A stretch of 64,000 bases of DNA from JAYEIA01 sp964472505 (GCA_964472505.1 CAYYQW010000004.1:33023-97022); one strand, 5' to 3'. Counted from the first letter of the stretch, positions 44,098 to 53,649 are shown. Made by a program: numbers and translations. Notes: a model not told the origin generated them from the sequence alone.

Positions 44098-45063
44098 ATG
44101 GGTATAGCCGAAATCACAGAAAGTCAAAAGTGGAAAGTGTTCATGAAATATCTTTACGGATGGGGTGCCTCCGTTGTTCTTGTAGGTGCTTTATTTAAGC
44201 TGACTCACTGGCCCGGTGCCACAGCCATGCTTACCGTAGGTCTTTTGGTTGAGGCCGGTATCTTTTTCATGTCGGCTTTTGAACCTTTACACGAAGAAGT
44301 TGATTGGACATTAGTTTATCCTGAGCTTGCAGGTTTGGAATCGGATATACCGGAAACCGGTAGAAAAACATCTCCGGGCGTTACCACAAGCGCTTCAAGC
44401 CCGGCTGATACCGAAGCTATAACTAAGTTCAATGAAATGCTTGAAAAAGCCGGCGAAACAAATATTTTTGAGAAATTTGGAGCAGGTATTGAAAACCTCA
44501 ATCAAAAAGTTTCTCAGATGTCTGATATTTCTGACGCATCATTGGCTACCGGTGAATATGCCGAAAATATGAAAAATGCTTCCGAGGCCGTAAAAGATTT
44601 CTCTGAAAAACATAAAGTAAGTTCGGAAGAAATAAGCAGTGCCGCCGGAGAGCTAACCGGAGCATACAAGCAAAGCGTTGACACCGTTAATTATTCAACG
44701 GAAAATCTGACCGATTCGTTCAATAAAATGAATCAAAAAGTAACAAATTCCGGTGATGAATTCGTACAAGCCTATCAGCAGTTGACCAACTCAATGGATC
44801 TTGATTTTTCTGCTTTGCAAACCGGCAACAGTGAATACAATGAACACATTGGCAAACTCAATAAAAATCTTTCAGCCCTGAATGCAATTTTTGAATTGCA
44901 GCTTAACGAAGCTGATTTAGATAAGATGATGGATGACCTTCAAGGGTCCGTTAAACATTCTGCTAAGTACCATAGTGAAATTAATCAGTTGGGACAAAAA
45001 CTTGAAAAGCTCAACAGTGTTTATGGTAATATACTTGCAGCACTCAATGTTAAAGATGCATAG
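44098..45063 (+). CDS. gldL: T9SS/gliding inner-membrane motor protein GldL (PorL)
   Basis: 321 residues. Two membrane helices at about 22-36 and 41-60 hold the conserved charged residues: Lys34 (ALFKLTHWPG) and Glu52 (LLVEAGIFFMSAFEP), the likely proton-relay acid of the rotary GldL-GldM motor. The cytoplasmic part (about 70-321) is long and helical. It is 55 bp upstream of gldM. It has its own promoter after the gldK terminator. Confidence 0.94.
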   Translation: MGIAEITESQKWKVFMKYLYGWGASVVLVGALFKLTHWPGATAMLTVGLLVEAGIFFMSAFEPLHEEVDWTLVYPELAGLESDIPETGRKTSPGVTTSASSPADTEAITKFNEMLEKAGETNIFEKFGAGIENLNQKVSQMSDISDASLATGEYAENMKNASEAVKDFSEKHKVSSEEISSAAGELTGAYKQSVDTVNYSTENLTDSFNKMNQKVTNSGDEFVQAYQQLTNSMDLDFSALQTGNSEYNEHIGKLNKNLSALNAIFELQLNEADLDKMMDDLQGSVKHSAKYHSEINQLGQKLEKLNSVYGNILAALNVKDA

Positions 45064-45118
45064 CAGTTTTTGTCATCGTAAAAGACAGATTATTACAAAA
45101 ATTTAAATCACAACGACT

Positions 45119-46687
45119 ATGAGTCACGGAAACTTATCACCAAGGCAGAAGATGATCAATATGATGTATCTTATTTTGACTGCTTTGCTTGCAATGAATG
45201 TTTCGGCAGAAGTCTTGAATGCTTTTGTATTGGTAAATGAAAGTATCAGAAATACCGAAGATGTTATTCGAGCCAAGAATGATGCTTTATTTACTGAATT
45301 TGCCAATAAATACCAAGCAAACCCCGAAAAAGTCCAAGAGTGGAAAGACAGAGCTGATAAGGTTAAGAATATTTCGGATGAGCTGATAGAATTTATTAAA
45401 ACTCTGGAGAAAGAAATCCTTACCGGAGCCGGTGAAGATTTAGAAGCATATCGTGAAGGCGGAGGAACCGGAACCATTCAGAAAAAAGATGAACGAGAGT
45501 TGCCTATGTTTGTCATGAAAGAGCAAGGCAACGCACTTAAGCTTAAAGAAAAAATTAATGATTTTCGCAATACAATCATTTCAATCTACAAAGAAACCGG
45601 TGCCGGCGAAAGTACATACAGCAGCTTGGAAACAAACTTAAATACCGACCCGATAAAAGGACAGGAAGGCAAAGAAGTACCTTGGGAACTTGCCAACTTT
45701 GATCAACTCCCCATGGTAGCCGTTCTTACCATGCTTTCTAAAATGAAAACTGATGTATTAAATGCTGAAGCCGATATGGTGGCTTATTTATTTAATAAAA
45801 TTGAAGCCGGTTCATTTAAGTTTAATAAATTGGAAGCTTTTGTTTATCCATATACAAGCGACTATGTGTTGCAGGGAGAAGAATACAAAGCCGGAATTTT
45901 TATTGCTGCCACGGACACTACCCAAAAACCGGATATTCAACTTTCCGGTGGAACTGAAGTAACTATTGACCCCGAAACGCAACACGGAGTCTTTACCGGA
46001 AATACCGGAAGTCCCGGAATAAAGAAATTTTCAGGGATTATTAAGGTTTTACGCCCCGGAACAACCAATGATTATATCGAATATGAATTTGAGCATGAGT
46101 ATCAAGTAGCTGTACCCAGCGTAAGTGTTTCTCCAACTAAAATGAACGTATTTTATATTGGTGTTGACAACCCGGTGGATATTACTGCAGCTGGTGTTCC
46201 TGCCGATCAGATAAGCGCATCTCTATCAGGCGGCTCTTTGACTGCTCGTGGCGGCGGCAGATACATCGCTCGCGTAAAAAGCGGAGTTAAAGCAGTCGTT
46301 CGAGTAACCGCAGGCGGTCGTTCTTTGGGAAGTAAAGAATTTAGAATTAAACGCGTACCGGATCCGGCAGCAGTTATAGGAACCGGATCCTATAAAAAAG
46401 GCGGTTTAATTCCTCAAAACACTTTGCTTGCGCTTAGAGGCATACGAGCCGAGATGGAAAATTTTGATTTTGAGTTGAACTACTCCATTGTAAGCTTTTC
46501 CGTAACCTCTACTATTGGCGGATTTGATGAGACAGCAAGGTCAAACAGCGGAGCCTTTACTGCCCAACAAAAAAATATTATTCGAAAAGCCAAGCGGGGC
46601 GGTCGTGTAATTATCGAAGATGTACGGGCTCGAGGCCCTGACGGAACCGTAAGAAAATTGAACGACATTGTACTGAAACTACAATAG
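45119..46687 (+). CDS. gldM: T9SS/gliding motor protein GldM (PorM)
   Basis: 522 residues. It starts SHGNLSPRQKMINMMYLILTALLAMNVSAEVLNAF, the GldM membrane helix (about 12-32), followed by a helical D1 region and beta-rich D2-D4 periplasmic domains that reach to the GldK-GldN ring. With GldL it forms the proton-driven motor. The length is typical. It is followed by a terminator at 46737-46784 and then a MITE-like element before gldN. Confidence 0.95.
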   Translation: MSHGNLSPRQKMINMMYLILTALLAMNVSAEVLNAFVLVNESIRNTEDVIRAKNDALFTEFANKYQANPEKVQEWKDRADKVKNISDELIEFIKTLEKEILTGAGEDLEAYREGGGTGTIQKKDERELPMFVMKEQGNALKLKEKINDFRNTIISIYKETGAGESTYSSLETNLNTDPIKGQEGKEVPWELANFDQLPMVAVLTMLSKMKTDVLNAEADMVAYLFNKIEAGSFKFNKLEAFVYPYTSDYVLQGEEYKAGIFIAATDTTQKPDIQLSGGTEVTIDPETQHGVFTGNTGSPGIKKFSGIIKVLRPGTTNDYIEYEFEHEYQVAVPSVSVSPTKMNVFYIGVDNPVDITAAGVPADQISASLSGGSLTARGGGRYIARVKSGVKAVVRVTAGGRSLGSKEFRIKRVPDPAAVIGTGSYKKGGLIPQNTLLALRGIRAEMENFDFELNYSIVSFSVTSTIGGFDETARSNSGAFTAQQKNIIRKAKRGGRVIIEDVRARGPDGTVRKLNDIVLKLQ

Positions 46688-46736
46688 CACAGAATTAGGG
46701 TAGTTTTTAAAAAACAGATAGTTTCGTTCAAAACCT

Positions 46737-46784
46737 AAAAATCAAATAACCGGAGAGCTTTAGCCAAAGGTTATTTGATTTTTT
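46737..46784 (+). terminator. Terminator after gldM
   Basis: AAAAATCAAATAACC (46737-46751) is perfectly complementary to GGTTATTTGATTTTT (46769-46783), with a 17-nt loop and a T6 tract. The 3' arm and T-tract overlap the target site duplicated by the MITE-like copy 2. Confidence 0.85.
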
Positions 46785-47028
46785 GAATTAGGCACATGGA
46801 TACTACAAATATCAAAAGTACAGCATATTGTTTAAATATGCGGTTCCCCCTTAGAAAATGCCTGTTCCGATTATTTCGGAAGGGGACAGGGGGATTGATT
46901 ACAACAAGATGTGAAAAAATCAATTTTTGTAGTTCACATTTTGTATGATGAAAACATTTCTTCTATCAAAACTTTTGTAATAATTGTCAATCAAGGACTT
47001 GTCAGTATTAGTAAAGTGCCTAACTCAA
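46783..47028. mobile_element. MITE-like element, copy 2 (246 bp, 8-bp target duplication)
   Basis: The left end is TTGAATTAGGCAC (46783-46795) and the right end GTGCCTAACTCAA (47016-47028). Perfect 8-bp direct repeats TTGATTTT flank it (46775-46782 and 47029-47036). It is about 90% identical to copy 1 except for a roughly 20-bp extra stretch (around 46858-46880). It has inserted between gldM and gldN, into the T-tract of the gldM terminator. Confidence 0.88.
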
Positions 47029-47132
47029 TTGATTTTATTTTATTTGTAAATAAAAGTAAAAATATTAAACTGTATTACAGGCCGGTATATTTTTTACTCA
47101 GCAAATTAGCTTAATTCATATAAATAACTTAA

Positions 47133-47161
47133 TTGTTTGAAAATAATTACCTTTTATTTTG
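47133..47161 (+). promoter_or_regulatory. Probable separate promoter of gldN
   Basis: TTG (47133-47135), 18 nt, TTATTTTG (47154-47161), one mismatch to TAnnTTTG, followed by CGTTAA as at the porP and 52785 promoters. It lies 37 nt before the gldN start and downstream of the MITE. Confidence 0.5.
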
Positions 47162-47198
47162 CGTTAATACATCAATAAGCATAAAAATTACTTATATC

Positions 47199-48041
47199 AT
47201 GAAAAAAGCATTGTTAGTTTTCGTAGGTTTGTTTATGGCAATACCATTATTTCATACGGCTAATGCCCAACAAATGCAGGGCATCTACGAACGTCATATC
47301 TCCGAAGGCCGTAAACCCATGCCCTATCAGTATGTTCGGGAAGCGGATGTGATGTGGTCAAAAGTTATTTGGAGAAGAGTGGTTCTTACTGAAAAAATGA
47401 ATCTCCCGCTTTATTATCCCACCTTAGAAATGGAAGGTCGAAAAAGCCTGATTCAACTCATGATGTGGGGAATTATTAATAAAAGTTTAACCCCTTTTAC
47501 TTCTGATGAGTTCTCGGCTCAATATACCGCCAATGAAATTGACGGACGTTTTGATGCTACCGTTGATACAACCTATGATATTGACCCGGAAACCGGAGAG
47601 TCCATCCCCATTATTTCAAAGCGTAAAGCCAATTACGGTGAAGTAAAAGAAATCCTGGTTAAGGAAATGTGGTTCTTTGATAAACAACGTTCGGTAATGG
47701 AAGTGCGTGTTATAGGAATTGCTCCTATTCGAGTTTATTACCGCGATGATGATTTGGATCAAACCGACCAACGTCAGCGAGTGTTGTTTTGGGTGTATTA
47801 TCCTGAAGCGCGAAATATTTTTGCCAGTTATCCGGTTTATAATCCTGATAACCAGGCCGGAGAGATTACCTTTGATGATATTTTCTTCAAAAGAAAGTTC
47901 AACGGCTATGTGTTCCAAGAGTCCAATGTTTATGAAAACAGATTGATTCAAGATTATACCTCCGGCTTGGAAGTATTATTGGAGTCGGAAAAGGTAAAGG
48001 AAAAAATATTTAATTTTGAACATGATTTATGGGAATTTTAG
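47199..48041 (+). CDS. gldN: T9SS/gliding protein GldN (PorN)
   Basis: 280 residues from the ATG at 47199, giving a signal peptide (MKKALLVFVGLFMAIPLFHTANA); the longer frame from 47133 overlaps the promoter and is not used. Family blocks: VREADVMWSKVIWRRV, LPLYYPTLEMEGRKSLI, VKEMWFFDKQRSVMEVRVIGIAP and WVYYPEARNIFA. GldN forms the periplasmic ring with GldK. It is separated from gldM by a terminator and a MITE copy, unlike the tight spacing usual for this gene pair. Confidence 0.94.
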   Translation: MKKALLVFVGLFMAIPLFHTANAQQMQGIYERHISEGRKPMPYQYVREADVMWSKVIWRRVVLTEKMNLPLYYPTLEMEGRKSLIQLMMWGIINKSLTPFTSDEFSAQYTANEIDGRFDATVDTTYDIDPETGESIPIISKRKANYGEVKEILVKEMWFFDKQRSVMEVRVIGIAPIRVYYRDDDLDQTDQRQRVLFWVYYPEARNIFASYPVYNPDNQAGEITFDDIFFKRKFNGYVFQESNVYENRLIQDYTSGLEVLLESEKVKEKIFNFEHDLWEF

Positions 48042-48085
48042 TAAATCGGAATTCCAAATATAGAGTTTCCTTCTTGTAAGAAAAT

Positions 48086-48119
48086 AAAAACCGGCGAATA
48101 ATTGTTCGCCGGTTTTTAT
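48086..48119 (+). terminator. Terminator after gldN
   Basis: AAAAACCGGCGAA and TTCGCCGGTTTTT form a 13-pair perfect stem with a 6-nt loop, followed by ATT. It closes the T9SS cluster 45 bp after gldN. Confidence 0.85.
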
Positions 48120-48302
48120 TTGGCCTATATTTCCGGCTCTTCTGCAAATTAAATATGCCCCCTGCTTTTTTCTTTTTGAATCCTTTATTTTATCTTTACC
48201 GCCTTTGCGTTCTTCGTATGAGCTCTACGCTACTCAATCATAGCGGCAGTTTAATTGCGGATTACATTTTTTAATGACGAATCGTTTTAGAAATACTTAT
48301 CA

Positions 48303-49928
48303 ATGAGACTTTTACTTATTATTGCATTTATCGGCTTATTCGTTTTTCAAAATGCCAATGCACAAAAAAATACAGCTCCAGAGCGGCCAAAACTTGTGGT
48401 TGGCATTGTGGTGGAAGGTATGCGGCCGGATTTTATCCGTCGATTTTGGGACAATTACGGGTCAAACGGCTTTAAACGTTTGGTAACTAAAGGGAAAGTT
48501 TATAAAAATGCAGAATATGATTATTTATATCCGGAATCTGCTGCGGCTTATGCTACATTGATTACCGGAAGTAATCCTGCAACCCACGGAATTATTGGTA
48601 ACAGCTGGTACAACCAATTGACCAAAAAGTATGAACAAACTGTTGAAGACAGCAAATACAGGATATTGGGAAGTGATGCTTCGGTTATAGGCCGATCCCC
48701 GGCGCATCTTTTATGTTCTGCATTGGGTGATGAATTAAGATTGTCAAACTATAAACAATCTAAAGTTTTTAGTATAGCACTGAAAGATTATGCGGCAGTG
48801 CTTTCTGCAGGTCATGCCGGCAGTGGTGCCTTTTGGTACGATGTTTCATCCGGAAATTGGGTGTCTTCAAATTATTATTTTTCTGTTCTGCCTACTTGGG
48901 TTAAACGGTTCAACAACAGAAATTTATCGGAAATATATTTAGGCCAAACTTGGAATACTTTTTATTCGCTTACACAATACAACGGCCTGGGAGATGACAA
49001 TGCTTATGAAAAAGGGTTCGCAGGCGGCGGTCATGTTTTTCCTTATGAAATGCCCAAAATGCGCTATAAAAATAATAATTACGAACTGCTTCATTCAACA
49101 CCTTTCGGAAATACTATGGTGCGTGAATTTGCAGTTTCGGCGCTGGTAAATGAAAAATTGGGGAAGGACAAGCATCCCGATTTATTAACCATTAGTTTCT
49201 CTGCCAATGCCGGAGTGGCCGACAGATTTGGTTTGCGCTCGGTAGAAATAGAAGATATTTATATTCGGCTTGATCAGGAAATTGAAAGCTTACTAAATTT
49301 TATTGACGATTTTGTGGGTTTGGAAAATACTTTGGTTTATTTAACAGCGGATCGCGGCTCGGAAGATATGCCTTCCTTTCTAACTGATATTCGCTTTCCG
49401 GTTCAAAATTTTAACCGCAGAGGAGTTGAGTTTCTTACTAAATCTTATCTCAAGGCTGTTTATGAAAAAAATTATTTGATTGATGAGTTCACAAAATCGG
49501 GAATCTATTTTGATCGTGAGTTGTTGGAGAAATCAGAAATTAATATTAGTGAAATACAAAATCGAACAGCACTTTTTCTAACTGATTTTTCGGGTATTGC
49601 TCATACCTATAGTGCTGCCGGTCTGGAAACCGGAGCCTTTAGCCAAGGCAATTATATGTCGGCGCAAAAACAGTACATCCGTAAGCGATCGCCGGATGTT
49701 TTAATCGAGTTTAAGCCCGGAACCATTGATTCCGACGGAGAATTTACAACTTCCGGCAATCGGAATTACTTGAATGTTCCCTTAATTTTTTACGGTTGGA
49801 AAATTGCAGCCGGTGAAAGCTTACGAAAAGTTTCACCCGCAGATATTGCGCCAACGCTTTCAACTGTCTTGCAAATTTCTTATCCTAATGCTTCAACGGG
49901 AACTCCCTTGTTCGATCTTAAAGAGTAA
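48303..49928 (+). CDS. Alkaline-phosphatase-superfamily protein lacking metal ligands (pseudophosphatase)
   Basis: 541 residues, exported (signal peptide about 1-20). The whole chain follows PafA-type phosphatases: VVEGMRPDFIRRF, ATLITGSNPATHGI, GNSWY, AGHAGSGAFWYD, SFSANAGVADRFG, LVYLTADRGSEDMP and LNVPLIFYG. Compared with the PafA pattern, the first zinc Asp is Glu, the nucleophile Thr region is replaced (ESAAAYA), the DxxxH pair of STDYVGHRFG has become ANAGVADRFG, TADHG is TADRG, and the C-terminal His is lost. It lies 260 bp after gldN, so a T9SS-linked structural role is possible. Confidence 0.82.
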   Translation: MRLLLIIAFIGLFVFQNANAQKNTAPERPKLVVGIVVEGMRPDFIRRFWDNYGSNGFKRLVTKGKVYKNAEYDYLYPESAAAYATLITGSNPATHGIIGNSWYNQLTKKYEQTVEDSKYRILGSDASVIGRSPAHLLCSALGDELRLSNYKQSKVFSIALKDYAAVLSAGHAGSGAFWYDVSSGNWVSSNYYFSVLPTWVKRFNNRNLSEIYLGQTWNTFYSLTQYNGLGDDNAYEKGFAGGGHVFPYEMPKMRYKNNNYELLHSTPFGNTMVREFAVSALVNEKLGKDKHPDLLTISFSANAGVADRFGLRSVEIEDIYIRLDQEIESLLNFIDDFVGLENTLVYLTADRGSEDMPSFLTDIRFPVQNFNRRGVEFLTKSYLKAVYEKNYLIDEFTKSGIYFDRELLEKSEINISEIQNRTALFLTDFSGIAHTYSAAGLETGAFSQGNYMSAQKQYIRKRSPDVLIEFKPGTIDSDGEFTTSGNRNYLNVPLIFYGWKIAAGESLRKVSPADIAPTLSTVLQISYPNASTGTPLFDLKE

Positions 49929-49931
49929 TTT

Positions 49932-50747
49932 TTAGTATTGTTCCTTGTCATCCGGAAAATTAAGAGCTCGCACATCTTTTACGTAGTTTTGAACCGCTCC
50001 GGTTATTTCTGCGTCTAAGTTATGATAGCGTCGTAAGAAGCGTGGCGAAAACTCTTGCGTAATACCGAGCATATCATGCAGTACCAGTACTTGTCCATCG
50101 ACGTGCGGTCCGGCTCCGATTCCGATTATCGGAATTTTTAAAGCTTCGGCAACTTTTTTTCCGAGTTCTGCCGGTATTTTTTCCAATACGATGGCAAAGC
50201 AACCCAATTCTTCAAGCAAATGTGCGTCTTCAATTAGTTTTTCCGCTTCATCTTTTTGTTTGGCGCGAACGCTGTATGTGCCAAATTTGTGAATGGACTG
50301 CGGGGTAAGTCCCAAGTGCCCCATTACCGGAATTCCGGCTGACAAAATGCGCTCAATGGATTGAGCAATTTCCGAACCGCCCTCCATTTTTACGGCATGC
50401 GTACCGGTTTCTTTCATCAGGCGTATGGATGATGTTATGGCTTCTTTTGAATTTCCCTGGTATGACCCGAAAGGCATATCGGTAACCACCAGAGCACGTT
50501 CCGTAGCGCGTACTACCGCCGATGAGTGATAAATCATCTCATTAAGCGTGATGGGTAGGGTAGTTTCGTAGCCTGACATTACATTGGCTGCTGAATCGCC
50601 TACTAAAATTACATCGACTCCGGCTTTATCCACAATTTGGGCAAGTGAAAAATCGTATGAAGTCAGCATAGCAATTTTTTCCTGATTTTGTTTCATTGCC
50701 TGCAAGACGTGCGTTGTTACTTTTCTTACGTTTTTGTGTATCGACAT
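49932..50747 (-). CDS. panB: 3-methyl-2-oxobutanoate hydroxymethyltransferase
   Basis: 271 residues, complete. It makes ketopantoate for pantothenate and coenzyme A. Signatures: MLTSYDFSLAQIVDKAGVDV, VGDSAANVMSGY, VTDMPFGSYQ and PVMGHLGLTPQS, with IGIGAGPHVDGQVLVLHDM. It converges on the previous gene with 3 bp between the stop codons. The downstream gene panC is not adjacent. Confidence 0.96.
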   Translation of the reverse strand: MSIHKNVRKVTTHVLQAMKQNQEKIAMLTSYDFSLAQIVDKAGVDVILVGDSAANVMSGYETTLPITLNEMIYHSSAVVRATERALVVTDMPFGSYQGNSKEAITSSIRLMKETGTHAVKMEGGSEIAQSIERILSAGIPVMGHLGLTPQSIHKFGTYSVRAKQKDEAEKLIEDAHLLEELGCFAIVLEKIPAELGKKVAEALKIPIIGIGAGPHVDGQVLVLHDMLGITQEFSPRFLRRYHNLDAEITGAVQNYVKDVRALNFPDDKEQY

Positions 50748-50845
50748 GTGAGTTTTATCTCTGAATTACTAAGATTTGAATGTTTATACTTGAGCGACAA
50801 AGCCGGCTCTATGGCTTCAGTTGATTGATTTCAACAATTCCTGTA

Positions 50846-52615
50846 TTAAATTTTAGGAAACAGCCGCTCGCACTTTTCAAGATATTTTTCTCGTATATAT
50901 TTACGTTTTAGTTTTAGGGTGGGCGACAGCTCACCGGTTTCCGGACTCCATTCTTCGCAAACTAAAAGGAATTTTTTTATTTTTTCCGGTTGGCTCAGCC
51001 GTTCGTTGAATTTGTCCACTTCTTGTTGGTACCTTTCTATTACCAACGGATTTTCAATGAGGTCAAGATTGTCTTTGTAGCTGATTTTTTTTCGGTGACA
51101 CCACGAGTGAAGAAAATCAAAATTTGGCGATATAAGTGCTGCCGTATATTTCTGATTTTCACCCGTAACCATCAGTTGTTCAATGAACAAAGACTCTTTA
51201 AAGATATTTTCGATTACTTGCGGGGCGACATATTTCCCGGTTGAAAGTTTAAAAATTTCTTTTTTCCGATCGGTTATGCGCAGAAATTTGCCGTCTAAAA
51301 TTTCTCCGATATCTCCGGTGTGAAACCAACCGTCTTCATCAATTTCTTCAGCAGTGAGTTCCGGATTTTTGTAGTAGCCTTTCATGAGATTTGGACCTTT
51401 GAACAGTATTTCACCGTCATCAGCGATTTTAAGTTCTTGTTCATCAAGGAGCAGCGGGCCGGTGGTTGTGAATTTTAATTCACCCGGCCAATTTACGGTT
51501 ATTACGGGAGCTGTTTCGGTGAGCCCGTAACCTTCATAAATTCGAATTTGAGCGGCATGAAAAACTCTGGCCAGACGTGGCTGAAGAGCAGCTCCGCCGG
51601 CAATAACCAGGCTGAGATTTCCGCCCAAAGCCTCTTTCCATTTTTTGAAAATTAATTTTCGGTAAAACATTAACTGTAATTTATACCACAGAGTGCTTTT
51701 TTCATTGGTGTATTTAAGCCCGTGTTCCAGTGCACCAAAAAATAGTGCTTTTTTTATACCGGAAAGGTCTTTTCCTTTTTCCAATATTTTGTCGTACAGC
51801 CTTTCCATCAGGCGCGGTACGGTAACAAAAATGTGCGGTTTTACTTCCTTAATATTTTCCGATATTTTTTGAATACTTTCAACATAATATATTCCGAATC
51901 CTTTGTGTTGGAAGGTATAATTTCCGATGCGTTCCAACACATGGCAAAGCGGTAAAAAGCTCAATGCCCGGCCTGTTTTTAGCGGAATTTTTGAGTCGAT
52001 TACCGGTACTTGGCAAGTGAAGTTTTTATGCGTGAGCATTACGCCTTTTGAGCGTCCGGTAGTGCCGGAGGTATAAATAATGGTTGCCAAATCATCCGTT
52101 TTTATGGCATCTTTTCTTCTTTGGAGTTCGTCTAAGTTTTCTTGAGTGCGTCCGGCTTGGCCTTTTTTCAGTATATCGGTCCAGTGTTTGGCGCCTTCTA
52201 CTTTTTCGAATGTGTAAATGGCTTCGGATATGTCAAATTCTTCAACAATCTTTGACAAACGCTCGTATAAGTCTTTATCGGAGCACAGAATAGTTTTGGC
52301 TTGTGAATGCGAAAGTATGTGTCGGTATTCGTCATCGGTTATGGTGGGATAAACCGGTACATGAACAATGCCGGCGCTGCTCATGCCCATATCGGCAAAA
52401 TTCCATTCCGGGCGGTTATTGGTAACCGTAATGATTTTGTCGCCGGCTTTGTAGCCCATCTCTATTAGGCCCAGAGCAAAATTCTCGGAATGCATGATGT
52501 ATTCCTTGCTGCTGAATTTTATCCATTCACCATCTCTTTTTGCGGCTAAGGCATCCGGTTTGTCGGGAAATTCTGTTTTGTAACGCTCCAGAATATCGAA
52601 AATACGTGTTATCAT
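50846..52615 (-). CDS. Long-chain acyl-CoA synthetase (AMP-binding)
   Basis: 589 residues of the adenylate-forming family (FAA1/FadD-like). It has the ATP loop TIIYTSGTTGRSKGVMLTHKN, the YGLTETAPVI motif, DGWFHTGDIGEI, and the hinge LRITDRKKEIFKLSTGKYVAPQ. It activates long-chain fatty acids to acyl-CoA and is membrane-associated. It is upstream of panB by 98 bp on the same strand. Confidence 0.92.
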   Translation of the reverse strand: MITRIFDILERYKTEFPDKPDALAAKRDGEWIKFSSKEYIMHSENFALGLIEMGYKAGDKIITVTNNRPEWNFADMGMSSAGIVHVPVYPTITDDEYRHILSHSQAKTILCSDKDLYERLSKIVEEFDISEAIYTFEKVEGAKHWTDILKKGQAGRTQENLDELQRRKDAIKTDDLATIIYTSGTTGRSKGVMLTHKNFTCQVPVIDSKIPLKTGRALSFLPLCHVLERIGNYTFQHKGFGIYYVESIQKISENIKEVKPHIFVTVPRLMERLYDKILEKGKDLSGIKKALFFGALEHGLKYTNEKSTLWYKLQLMFYRKLIFKKWKEALGGNLSLVIAGGAALQPRLARVFHAAQIRIYEGYGLTETAPVITVNWPGELKFTTTGPLLLDEQELKIADDGEILFKGPNLMKGYYKNPELTAEEIDEDGWFHTGDIGEILDGKFLRITDRKKEIFKLSTGKYVAPQVIENIFKESLFIEQLMVTGENQKYTAALISPNFDFLHSWCHRKKISYKDNLDLIENPLVIERYQQEVDKFNERLSQPEKIKKFLLVCEEWSPETGELSPTLKLKRKYIREKYLEKCERLFPKI

Positions 52616-52784
52616 AGGAAAAATATTTGTTATTTATGAAACAACTTTAAAATCAGCTTTACGGATTAGTTCGGTATGTGCCGATTTCTGTCTTTGTGTT
52701 TGAATTAATTAATAATGAAAGTCTTTTCAGATTTACATACTTATGAATTTTTGACTTGTTGAAGCAAAATTAAAACATTCGTTG

Positions 52785-52792
52785 TATCTTTG
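52785..52792 (+). promoter_or_regulatory. -7 promoter element
   Basis: TATCTTTG followed by CGTTAAAA, 28 nt before the lipoprotein start codon at 52820. The TTG at 52759-52761 is 23 nt away, slightly long. Confidence 0.45.
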
Positions 52793-52819
52793 CGTTAAAA
52801 ATATATAAAAATTATAACT

Positions 52820-53617
52820 ATGAGAAATTTAATTATCTACATTATTGCTTCTGTGTTGTTTATCAGCATATCTGCTGTTTCATGTAAAGACAAAGAGAAA
52901 ACTGCTCCGCAGATTCCGCCGGAGTCTGCATTTGTATTGAATGTATCAGACTTTGAAGATGCTCCCGATTCGAAAGAGACCTATGCTAATTTTTCTTATT
53001 CCGTTGTATCCGTGGGTGTTTGGCATACTTTATTGTCCGTCGGGATGGCTGTTCCGGTGGCTGCTTATGTAGAGGCTGTAGCAAATAATGACCCGGTGTA
53101 TCAATCGGATGAAACTTGGTTGTGGTCTTACGATTTTCCTTTGGGTGAAGCCGCTTATTCGGCAAGCCTTTACGGAACGGTTGCTAATGATTCGGTGGAT
53201 TGGAAAATGTATATTACAAAAGAAGGTACCTATAAAGACTTTTTATGGTACAAAGGTAAAAGTGCTTTAGATCGTTCGGGCGGTTATTGGATTTTGTACG
53301 AAAGCCCGGTAAACGATGTGGAATTGCTTGAAATTATATGGGAGCGAAAGCCCGACGCCAAAGGAAATATTAAATATACCAACATAAAGCAAGGCGGAGC
53401 TGAAAACGGCGCTTATATTTTCTACGGAAACGATGAAACAGAGGGCGATTTTTCACATTATTATGATATTTATAATAAAGGGAAAGCGCAGCTCACCGAA
53501 ATTGAATGGGACAATGCAACAATGGCCGGAAGGGTAAGAGATACCGTACATTTCAGCGATGAAAACTGGCATTGTTGGGATGCAAGATTGCAGGATGTTG
53601 ATTGCCCTACAGAATAA
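52820..53617 (+). CDS. Hypothetical lipoprotein
   Basis: 265 residues. The signal MRNLIIYIIASVLFISISAVSC ends at a lipobox Cys (residue 22). The mature part is aromatic- and Trp-rich (WHTLLSVGMAVPVAAYVEAV, WLWSYDFP, WKMYITKEGTYKDFLWYKG), resembling a beta-rich binding domain. I do not recognise the family. It has its own -7 box, and a bidirectional hairpin downstream. Confidence 0.7.
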   Translation: MRNLIIYIIASVLFISISAVSCKDKEKTAPQIPPESAFVLNVSDFEDAPDSKETYANFSYSVVSVGVWHTLLSVGMAVPVAAYVEAVANNDPVYQSDETWLWSYDFPLGEAAYSASLYGTVANDSVDWKMYITKEGTYKDFLWYKGKSALDRSGGYWILYESPVNDVELLEIIWERKPDAKGNIKYTNIKQGGAENGAYIFYGNDETEGDFSHYYDIYNKGKAQLTEIEWDNATMAGRVRDTVHFSDENWHCWDARLQDVDCPTE

Positions 53618-53649
53618 TCAGCTGAATTGAACCTAAATTATTATCAACA

